Positions 1 through 4,891 of a stretch of 5,318 nt of DNA are shown here, piece by piece. The stretch comes from an uncultured Lachnospiraceae bacterium (GTDB taxonomy: Bacteria; Bacillota; Clostridia; Lachnospirales; Lachnospiraceae). Every line of letters starts with the position of its first letter. The stretch's first letter is position 1. The stretch lies in the NCBI GenBank assembly GCA_902496125.1, contig CABUZU010000123.1, positions 1 through 5,318 of the forward strand. The letters run 5' to 3'. The notes under the pieces are model-generated. The model did not search any database, was not told where the DNA came from, and saw nothing but the letters and a program-made list of their open reading frames with translations. The position numbers and the translations under genes are program-made.

Positions 1-195
1 GGTATCAGCAATAGAAATAATCTGTGTAATATCGGTTTCTTTTCCTTTAAAATAGGTACAATTCATTGTATCATCACAAATGATGGCATCAACTAAGCGT
101 TTTTCAAATTGTTGCCTAAGATAGGCTTCTTCACCATAGATCAGATAAATTTTTTGAAATTGCCCTGTTTTAATATCTTGATTAATTCTTTGCAT
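1..195 (-). CDS. holA: DNA polymerase III subunit delta, N-terminal 65 residues (3' part beyond the left edge)
   Basis: Delta is the clamp-loader subunit that opens the beta sliding clamp and loads it on primed DNA at the replication fork. The visible frame is open from the ATG at 193-195 to the window edge (65 codons). It opens with the DIKTGQF stretch (residues 7-13) and YLIYGEEAYLR (17-27), the first beta strand, turn and helix of the delta N-terminal domain and very typical of clostridial HolA; the beta-contacting segment would lie beyond the edge. The start is forced: the codon directly upstream in frame is TGA (196-198). No good SD precedes it. With the pncB stop only 6 bases upstream, translation probably depends on coupling to pncB, and the two genes are probably cotranscribed. 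The family call rests on about one fifth of the usual protein of roughly 330 residues, but the motif match is good. Confidence 0.85.
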   Translation of the reverse strand, partial: MQRINQDIKTGQFQKIYLIYGEEAYLRQQFEKRLVDAIICDDTMNCTYFKGKETDITQIISIADT

Positions 196-201
196 TCAAT
201 A

Positions 202-1644
202 TTAATGTTCGCTTTCTAGTAGTTTTTCTTTCAACGTATAGAGTTTTTTCGATAAATCAACATAGTGAATATGTGGATTTTCCATACGTTGTTCTTCAAT
301 CCAAACGGTATGATTTAATTGATAAGTCACACGTTCTTTGATTTCCGTTAATGAAGGCTTTTCATAAGCAAGCTTGCCATTTTCAAAGATTGTTTTTTGT
401 AATTTCTCAGCATGGAAATCGGTAAGGGTAATATCCTTCCAAGGCTTTGCTGGATCTACAACGGCAAATGGTTCATTGTTATGAATTTCTTCGTCATTTA
501 AAGTGAGTACATCACAATATCCATAGCCACCTTCATTGCGGTAAATACGCCATAGCGTTTTCTTACCAGGGTTTGTGATTTTTTCTGTATTTTCAGAAAT
601 CTTAATACGTGGAGAGAAAGTTCCATCTTCTTTTTTAACAGCTGCTAATTTATAAACTCCACCAAATACAGGGTCTGATTTAGCTGTAATCATACGCTCA
701 CCAACACCGTAAGAGTTAATTTTAGCTCCTTGAATATTTAATGAATTAATTAACCATTCATCAATACTATTAGAAACGACAATATTGCAATCATTGCATC
801 CAGCATCATCTAATATCTTACGAAGTTTCTTAGAAAAATATGCTAAATCTCCACTGTCAATACGAACGCCTTTTAAACGGTATCCTTTTGGTTCGAGAAC
901 TTCTTTTGCAACACGAATTGCATTTACAACACCACTGTCTAAAATATCATAGGTATCAATTAATAAAGTACAGTCCTCAGGATAGATTTCTGCATAAGCT
1001 TTAAAAGCTTCATATTCAGAATCAAAAAACTGTACCCAAGAATGTGCCATGGTACCAACTGCTTTTACACCAAACATCTGGTCAGCAAGTACAGTAGCAG
1101 TAGCACCAACACCGCCGATAAAGCACGCTCTTGCACCATAAAGAGCAGCATCTGCACCTTGAGCACGTCTTGCACCAAATTCCATAATAAGACCATCACC
1201 AGCAGCACGGCAAATACGATTGGCCTTTGTTGCAATTAAAGACTGATGGTTAACTGTTAAAAGTAACATGGTTTCAATTAACTGTGCATCGATAATAGGA
1301 GCAGTAATCGTTACTAAAGGGGTATTTGGATAAACAATAGTTCCTTCTGGCACTGCTTCAATCGTTCCTCTAAATTTAAAGTTTTCTAAATATTCTAAAA
1401 ATCCTTCATCAAAAATTTTACGTCCTCTAAGGTATTCGATATCTTCCTTAGAAAAATGTAAATCATTGATATAATCAATTAATTGTTCAAGACCAGCAAA
1501 GATTGTAAATCCACCTTTATCTGGATTGGAACGATAAAACATGTCAAATACCGCCCACTGATCTTTAAAACCTTTAACATAATATCCATTAGCCATTGTT
1601 AATTCATAAAAATCCATTAACATGGTAAGATTTCTTTTATTCAT
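202..1644 (-). CDS. pncB: Nicotinate phosphoribosyltransferase (NAD salvage)
   Basis: A cytosolic enzyme that joins nicotinate and PRPP, with ATP hydrolysis, to give nicotinate mononucleotide in the Preiss-Handler route to NAD. The 480-residue length is normal for the longer bacterial NAPRTase subfamily. Diagnostic segments in order are DFYELTMANGYY (11-22), EFGARRAQGADAA (155-167), GTMAHSWVQFF (197-207), whose His201 matches the histidine phosphorylated during the NAPRTase cycle, RIDSGDL (261-267) in the phosphoribosyl-binding region, and GVGERMITAKSDPVFGGVYKL (313-333). I see no frameshift or missing motif. The ATG start has a GAAGG-type SD (about 1652-1656) 7 bases upstream, and a consensus-like promoter lies at 1691-1719. 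holA follows after 6 bases, so pncB is probably the first gene of an operon with it. The protein is soluble, with no signal peptide. The function is secure; the operon and any NAD-responsive control are inferred. Confidence 0.95.
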   Translation of the reverse strand: MNKRNLTMLMDFYELTMANGYYVKGFKDQWAVFDMFYRSNPDKGGFTIFAGLEQLIDYINDLHFSKEDIEYLRGRKIFDEGFLEYLENFKFRGTIEAVPEGTIVYPNTPLVTITAPIIDAQLIETMLLLTVNHQSLIATKANRICRAAGDGLIMEFGARRAQGADAALYGARACFIGGVGATATVLADQMFGVKAVGTMAHSWVQFFDSEYEAFKAYAEIYPEDCTLLIDTYDILDSGVVNAIRVAKEVLEPKGYRLKGVRIDSGDLAYFSKKLRKILDDAGCNDCNIVVSNSIDEWLINSLNIQGAKINSYGVGERMITAKSDPVFGGVYKLAAVKKEDGTFSPRIKISENTEKITNPGKKTLWRIYRNEGGYGYCDVLTLNDEEIHNNEPFAVVDPAKPWKDITLTDFHAEKLQKTIFENGKLAYEKPSLTEIKERVTYQLNHTVWIEEQRMENPHIHYVDLSKKLYTLKEKLLESEH

Positions 1645-1690
1645 AAAATTACCTTCTTCTTTCTAGTCGAAACCTGACTTTAATGAATCA

Positions 1691-1719
1691 ATTTTACCAT
1701 AGAATGAAACTTTTTTCAA
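1691..1719 (-). promoter_or_regulatory. Predicted sigma-A promoter of pncB (-holA)
   Basis: Read on the minus strand, TTGAAA (1714-1719, 5 of 6 consensus) is followed by exactly 17 bases and TAAAAT (1691-1696, 5 of 6). Transcription would start near 1684, giving a leader of about 40 bases ahead of the pncB ATG. The -35 box lies 17 bases from the -35 box of the divergent promoter at 1737-1765, so the two promoters stand back to back and could share a regulator. The prediction rests on sequence alone. Confidence 0.65.
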
Positions 1720-1736
1720 TTCAAACTGTTGCTTGC

Positions 1737-1765
1737 TTGACAAGTATCCAAACATAGACTAATAT
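1737..1765 (+). promoter_or_regulatory. Predicted sigma-A promoter of the threonine aldolase - yfcE pair
   Basis: A perfect -35 box TTGACA (1737-1742) is followed by 17 bases and TAATAT (1760-1765), which keeps the key T, A and final T of the -10 box (4 of 6 overall). The start would be near 1772, leaving a leader of about 27 bases with the SD AAGGAG at 1781-1786. The 9-base palindrome CTTGACAAG (1736-1744) overlaps the -35 box and could be part of an operator. No terminator-like structure lies between this promoter and the gene. Confidence 0.6.
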
Positions 1766-1798
1766 TGACCTATAAAACCAAAGGAGTTAATTTTATTT

Positions 1799-2839
1799 AT
1801 GATTAATTTAAAAAATGATTACAGTGAAGGAGCACATCCTCTTGTATTAGAATCCATTGTTCATGCAACCTTTGAGCAAAACGATGGATATGGATATGAT
1901 ATTCACTGTACCAATGCGGCAAATGAATTGATGCGACAAATCCATAATGAAAACGCAGATATTCATTTTTTTTTAGGGGGAACTGCTGTTAATAAAACAG
2001 TAATTAGTAGTATTTTAAAGCCTTGGCAAGCAGTCATTTGTGCAAATACTGGTCATATTAATGTACATGAAACCGGAGCAATTGAATCAACAGGTCATAA
2101 GGTATTAGCTGCTAAGTCAAGAGATGGTAAGGTTACACCGGAAGGAATTCGCCAAGTAGTATTAGAACATACCGATGAACATATGGTAAAACCTGCAATG
2201 GTTTATATTTCTAATTCAACAGAAATTGGCTCTATTTATAAGAAGCAAGAGTTAGAAGAGATAAGAAAAGTCTGTGATGAATATCAGTTATATTTATACT
2301 TAGATGGAGCAAGGTTATCAAATGCATTAGCTTGTGAGAAAAATGACATTACATTAGAAGATATTGCAAAGCTTACCGATATTTTTTATCTAGGTGGAAC
2401 AAAAAATGGTGCATTAGCAGCAGAAGCTTGTGTGATTTTAAATGAAGCGTTAAAACCACAATTTCGATATGCAATTAAGCAAAATGGTGCAATGGCATCG
2501 AAGGGATTTTTATTAGGATTACAATTTGAAGCGTTATTAAAGGATAAATTGTATTTAGCGTTGGCAAAACATGCCAATGAGATGGCACAAAAATTAGTAG
2601 AGGTGATTAAGAAATATCATTATCCATTTCTTTCAACACCGATGACGAATCAGATTTTCCCAATTGTACCAAATGAGATTTATGAAAAGCTAAAGAATGA
2701 AGTATTATTTGAAGTATGGGGTAAGAAAGATTCTGAGCATACGATTGTTCGCTTTGTGACTTCTTGGGCAACAAAGGCTGAGCAGATTGAAGCGTTTGAT
2801 AAAATTTTTATGGAAATACATGGAGGTAATGAAAAATGA
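1799..2839 (+). CDS. PLP-dependent threonine-aldolase-family enzyme (beta-eliminating lyase fold)
   Basis: A cytosolic fold-type I pyridoxal-phosphate enzyme of the low-specificity L-threonine aldolase family (LtaE-like), which splits L-threonine or L-allo-threonine to glycine and acetaldehyde. Its 346 residues are normal for the family. Visible landmarks are the cofactor-phosphate loop FLGGTAVN (58-65), NTGHINVHETGA (83-94) with His86 as the likely PLP-stacking histidine, LDGARLSNA (168-176) with Asp169 binding the pyridine nitrogen, GGTKNGA (199-205) with Lys202 as the Schiff-base lysine, and Arg318 in VRFVTSW as a probable carboxylate binder. The lysine loop differs from the SKGLGTPVGS loop of E. 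coli LtaE, so I give no symbol and leave the true substrate open; another beta-hydroxy amino acid is possible. The ATG at 1799 follows AAGGAG by 12 bases, a long gap, but no better start exists. Its last four bases overlap the next gene, which indicates coupled translation. Confidence 0.85.
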   Translation: MINLKNDYSEGAHPLVLESIVHATFEQNDGYGYDIHCTNAANELMRQIHNENADIHFFLGGTAVNKTVISSILKPWQAVICANTGHINVHETGAIESTGHKVLAAKSRDGKVTPEGIRQVVLEHTDEHMVKPAMVYISNSTEIGSIYKKQELEEIRKVCDEYQLYLYLDGARLSNALACEKNDITLEDIAKLTDIFYLGGTKNGALAAEACVILNEALKPQFRYAIKQNGAMASKGFLLGLQFEALLKDKLYLALAKHANEMAQKLVEVIKKYHYPFLSTPMTNQIFPIVPNEIYEKLKNEVLFEVWGKKDSEHTIVRFVTSWATKAEQIEAFDKIFMEIHGGNEK

Positions 2840-3381
2840 AATTAATGTTTGCATCCGATATTCACGGGTCTAGTGTATATTGTAAAAAAATGCTAAAAGT
2901 TTATGAAAAGGAACAGGCACAGAAGTTGATTCTGTTAGGAGATTTGCTCTATCATGGTCCTAGAAATGATTTACCACTTTCTTATGCACCAAAGGAAGTT
3001 ATCGCAATGTTAAATGCAAAAAAAGATGAACTTCTTTGTGTTCGTGGAAATTGTGAAGCAGAAGTAGACCAGATGGTATTAGAGTTTCCTGTTATGGCAG
3101 ATTATATGACAATTTTTGAAAAGGGTCATATGTTTTTTATTACACATGGACATAAATTTAACAAGGATAATATGCCACCATTAAAGAAGGGTGATTTATT
3201 AATTCATGGACATACACACGTACAGATTGTACAAAATTTAGGAGATGTTACCTATTTAAATCCAGGATCTGTATCAATTCCTAAAAATGGAACCGCTCAT
3301 GGATATATGATTTATGAAGATGGAGTGTTTATAATGAAGTCTTTAGATGGAAATGTTATTGAGAAATATGTGATGGAGTAG
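2836..3381 (+). CDS. yfcE: YfcE-type metallophosphoesterase (phosphodiesterase)
   Basis: A small cytosolic calcineurin-like phosphoesterase with a two-metal active site. It resembles E. coli YfcE (184 residues, against 181 here), a Mn-dependent phosphodiesterase known from activity on artificial substrates; the natural substrate is unsettled. The metal-ligand motifs are all present in order: SDIHG (Asp8, His10), LGDLLYHGPRN (Asp36), VRGNCEAEVDQM (Asn72), THGH (His104) and GHTH (His126, His128), followed by LNPGSVSIPK (141-150), typical of the YfcE/MJ0936 subgroup. The ATG overlaps the upstream stop as ATGA and has a GGAGG SD (2822-2826) 9 bases upstream, so it is the second gene of a two-gene operon. 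An ATG at 2829 is out of frame. The operon partner is a PLP enzyme, and I see no obvious pathway link between the two. Confidence 0.9.
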   Translation: MKLMFASDIHGSSVYCKKMLKVYEKEQAQKLILLGDLLYHGPRNDLPLSYAPKEVIAMLNAKKDELLCVRGNCEAEVDQMVLEFPVMADYMTIFEKGHMFFITHGHKFNKDNMPPLKKGDLLIHGHTHVQIVQNLGDVTYLNPGSVSIPKNGTAHGYMIYEDGVFIMKSLDGNVIEKYVME

Positions 3382-3404
3382 CAGAAGGCTACTTTCTCAT
3401 ATTT
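3364..3404 (+). terminator. Possible weak terminator hairpin at the yfcE stop
   Basis: AGTAGC (3377-3382) pairs with GCTACT (3388-3393) around a 5-base loop, and TTTCTCATATTT follows, only moderately U-rich. An outer pair, AAATATG (3364-3370) with CATATTT (3398-3404), can extend the structure across a small internal loop. The inner stem contains the yfcE stop codon. The hairpin is sound, but without an unbroken U-run its terminator role is uncertain. Confidence 0.4.
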
Positions 3405-3409
3405 GTGCA

Positions 3410-3465
3410 GGTCATAAATACAACAACTTTATTATGTAAACATATAAAGTTGTCGCATTTTGACC
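3410..3465. repeat. 56-base imperfect palindrome between convergent genes
   Basis: The left arm is GGTCA (3410-3414), one unpaired T, AAAT (3416-3419), ACA and ACAACTTTAT (3423-3432). The right arm answers with ATAAAGTTGT (3444-3453), CGC, ATTT (3457-3460) and TGACC (3461-3465). This gives 19 paired positions around an 11-base loop, with one bulge and one 3x3 internal loop. Neither side is followed by a U-run, so it is not a standard intrinsic terminator. It could still help end the yfcE transcript, be a small dispersed palindromic repeat, or be a protein site. The role is unknown. Confidence 0.6.
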
Positions 3466-3475
3466 TTAGTATAAT

Positions 3476-3507
3476 AAAAAAAGAGACGTGGGTTAATCGT
3501 CTCTTTT
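3476..3507 (-). terminator. Intrinsic terminator of rpsT (partly bidirectional)
   Basis: Read on the minus strand, a perfect 6-pair core GAGACG/CGTCTC (3498-3503 with 3483-3488), extended by A-T pairs, closes a 9-base loop and is followed by seven U (3476-3482). It lies about 20 bases after the rpsT stop. On the plus strand the same hairpin is followed by only four U (3504-3507), so it may also catch readthrough from yfcE, with lower efficiency. Confidence 0.85.
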
Positions 3508-3525
3508 AATATATAAAAATCAAAA

Positions 3526-3789
3526 TTAGTTCATAGCGCTAACCATTGATGCAAGGCGAGATACTTTTCTAGAAGCGTTATTTTTGTGATATACGCCTTT
3601 AGTACAAGCCTTATCAATAGTAGAAGTAGCAGCTGTTAATGCTTCCTGTGCAGCAGCCTTGTCACCGGATTCTACAGCAGCTAAAACCTTCTTAGTAGCA
3701 GTCTTAACTCCAGAACGGATAGCTTTATTTCTTTCAGCTCTTGTCTGGTTTACTAAAATTCTTTTCTTTGCAGATTTAATGTTAGCCAA
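3526..3789 (-). CDS. rpsT: 30S ribosomal protein S20
   Basis: A primary 16S rRNA-binding protein of the small subunit. The 87 residues match the family's usual length, are Lys/Arg-rich and predicted helical, and open with the characteristic MANIKSAKKRI, with SGVKTATKK in the middle and KGVYHKNNASRKVSRL near the C-terminus. The start codon is TTG (3787-3789), fixed by the conserved N-terminus and by the SD AGGAGGTG (3796-3803) six bases upstream, an exact match to the anti-SD core. E. coli rpsT also starts with UUG, and its translation is autoregulated by S20; the same combination of a weak start codon and strong SD here suggests tight translational control. It is monocistronic, with its own promoter (3874-3902), folded leader and terminator. 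It is convergent with yfcE and divergent from gpr. Confidence 0.97.
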   Translation of the reverse strand: MANIKSAKKRILVNQTRAERNKAIRSGVKTATKKVLAAVESGDKAAAQEALTAATSTIDKACTKGVYHKNNASRKVSRLASMVSAMN

Positions 3790-3868
3790 TCTCTACACCT
3801 CCTCGATTATTTATAAAATACATAGAGATTCAGCCGGACACGGACGGTCATCTCTTGCTTTGCATACC
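3790..3868 (-). promoter_or_regulatory. Structured 5' leader of the rpsT mRNA
   Basis: The leader of about 78 bases between the predicted start and the TTG codon can form AGAGAT/ATCTCT (3850-3855 with 3824-3829) enclosing a CCG/CGG pair (3845-3847 with 3834-3836). A second pairing, GCGGT (3866-3870) with ACCGT (3844-3848, one G-U), uses some of the same bases, so the two would exclude each other; its first bases may lie just upstream of the transcription start. The part around 3833-3849 is clearly more GC-rich than its surroundings. The SD itself lies outside both stems. The leader is a candidate S20 autoregulatory element by analogy with other ribosomal-protein leaders; I do not recognise it as a named family. 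Confidence 0.4.
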
Positions 3869-3873
3869 GCTTT

Positions 3874-3902
3874 ATTCTAATCCGAACTTTCGATTCTGTC
3901 AA
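3874..3902 (-). promoter_or_regulatory. Strong predicted sigma-A promoter of rpsT
   Basis: On the minus strand a perfect TTGACA (3897-3902) stands 17 bases from TAGAAT (3874-3879, 5 of 6 consensus). This is the best promoter in the window, as expected for a ribosomal protein gene. The start would fall at about 3867-3868. Confidence 0.8.
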
Positions 3903-3911
3903 TACATATTT
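3884..3911 (+). promoter_or_regulatory. Tentative forespore (sigma-G-like) promoter of gpr
   Basis: CATATTT (3905-3911) agrees with the sigma-G -10 pattern CATNNTA at six of seven positions. GAACT (3884-3888), 16 bases upstream, is only a poor match to the -35 pattern. B. subtilis gpr is known to be transcribed in the forespore by sigma-F and sigma-G, which is the reason for looking here. No good sigma-A promoter faces gpr. This is a weak call from sequence alone. Confidence 0.25.
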
Positions 3912-3965
3912 TAAATTTTTTTGGAAAAAACTAAGAAAAAAACAATTTTTATACAGGAGGAAGCC

Positions 3966-4817
3966 ATGTTTAGACAAAAATATGTGTATACAGACCTTGC
4001 AATTGAAGCGGCAAAGGGATTTGAAACTGGTTTTGTACATGAGAAAAAACATTTAGAAGAAAGTGATATTGATTTAACGAGGATTCAAATTGAGGATCAT
4101 GAGACTTCAAAGAAACTTGGCAGAGCAATAGGGAGCTATATCACACTTGAAGCGAAGCGTTTAAGGGAATATGACAGAGGATATCATAGAGAAATCTCGG
4201 AGGAATTAGCAAAGGTTATTGTGGAGTTTTTACCTAATAATTGTAAAACGGTTTTAGTAGTAGGACTTGGAAATAAAGCGGCTACTCCTGATGCATTAGG
4301 ACCGAAGGTGGTTTCGAATCTTCATATTACAAGGAATATTTTAGATAAGAATGGAGGAATTAGTGCAATTAGTCCAGGTGTTATGTTACAGACAGGGATG
4401 GAGACTTCAGAAATTGTAATGGGCATTAATAAGGAAGTAAAACCAGATGCAATAGTGGTAGTAGATGCATTAGCAGCAAGAAATGTAAGTCGGGTTGCCT
4501 GTACGATTCAGGTGACAGATACAGGAATTTGCCCAGGTTCTGGAGTGGGTAATTATCGAAAAGCGTTAACGAAACAAACGTTAAAGGTTCCTGTTATAGC
4601 AATAGGAATTCCGACTGTTGTAAGTGCATCGGCCATTGTTTGTGATACGCTTGAAGCAATTTCTTCTGAGTTATTAGAAGAAGAAAAAATCAAACAGTTA
4701 TTAGAAGAGAAAACACCAGCATTATATGTAACACCAAAGGATATTGATGAGATCATTGAGAGATTAAGTTATACGGTATCAGAAGGGCTAAATATTGCTT
4801 TTATGAAGTTGTCATGA
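3966..4817 (+). CDS. gpr: GPR endopeptidase, germination protease for small acid-soluble spore proteins
   Basis: Gpr is made in the forespore as a zymogen and, at germination, starts degrading the small acid-soluble proteins that coat spore DNA. It is an atypical aspartic protease (MEROPS A25). Visible landmarks are YTDLAIEA (8-15), VVGLGNKAATPDALGP (98-113), AISPGVMLQTGMETSEI (134-150), VVDALAARNVSRV (165-177), TDTGICPGSGVGNYRKAL (184-201) and the C-terminal TPKDIDEIIERLS (256-268). Asp109 and Asp167 fit the catalytic pair Asp127/Asp193 of the B. megaterium enzyme: the 58-residue spacing becomes 66 once an 8-residue loop, apparently missing here, is allowed for. At 283 residues it is shorter than the Bacillus protein of about 370, and only seven residues precede YTDLA, so little propeptide exists. 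The start is the ATG behind AGGAGG (3955-3960, gap 5); an in-frame TTG at 3921 has no SD. spoIIP follows after 74 bases. Confidence 0.93.
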   Translation: MFRQKYVYTDLAIEAAKGFETGFVHEKKHLEESDIDLTRIQIEDHETSKKLGRAIGSYITLEAKRLREYDRGYHREISEELAKVIVEFLPNNCKTVLVVGLGNKAATPDALGPKVVSNLHITRNILDKNGGISAISPGVMLQTGMETSEIVMGINKEVKPDAIVVVDALAARNVSRVACTIQVTDTGICPGSGVGNYRKALTKQTLKVPVIAIGIPTVVSASAIVCDTLEAISSELLEEEKIKQLLEEKTPALYVTPKDIDEIIERLSYTVSEGLNIAFMKLS

Positions 4818-4879
4818 TTTTAAATGCTTGGACATACATTAATTAAGAGATGTCGGGTAAAAAAAGAAGGTTTAAAATC
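4816..4879 (+). promoter_or_regulatory. Nested inverted repeats in the gpr-spoIIP spacer
   Basis: GATTTTAAA (4816-4824, overlapping the gpr stop) is an exact inverted repeat of TTTAAAATC (4871-4879). Inside it, GACAT (4831-4835) pairs with ATGTC (4850-4854). The outer arm ends one base before the spoIIP SD (4881-4887). No U-run follows either stem, so it is not a classic terminator. It may influence spoIIP translation, stabilise the mRNA, or be chance in AT-rich DNA. I find no convincing promoter in this spacer, so spoIIP may depend on gpr transcription. Confidence 0.4.
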
Positions 4880-4891
4880 TGAGGTGATTAT

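Noticed and set aside
1042..1239. Open frame of 65 codons on the plus strand
   Set aside because: It lies wholly antisense to the conserved core of pncB, has a Ser/Thr/Cys-rich composition typical of a shadow frame, and resembles no protein I know.
1771..1776. TATAAA as a -10 box for the threonine aldolase gene
   Set aside because: It lies 28 bases after the only good -35 box (TTGACA), too far for sigma-A; TAATAT at 1760-1765 is at the right distance.
2386..2577. Minus-strand open frame inside the threonine aldolase gene
   Set aside because: It is antisense to a well-conserved coding region including the catalytic lysine, with no SD and no recognisable motif.
3659..3880. Plus-strand open frame across rpsT and its leader
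   Set aside because: It is antisense to rpsT, and its tail falls in the rpsT leader and promoter; nothing in the product looks like a protein family.
3921..3965. TTG at 3921 as the start of gpr, adding 15 residues
   Set aside because: It has no SD and encodes a Lys-rich stretch from an A-rich leader; the ATG at 3966 has AGGAGG at ideal distance. It is kept only as an alternative in the Gpr finding.
3807..4052. Minus-strand open frame over the rpsT leader and the gpr start
   Set aside because: It overlaps the rpsT promoter and the gpr N-terminus, has Phe/Lys-rich low-complexity content from A/T runs, and has no SD.
4553..4756. Minus-strand open frame inside gpr
   Set aside because: It is antisense to conserved gpr sequence, with no SD and no recognisable domain.
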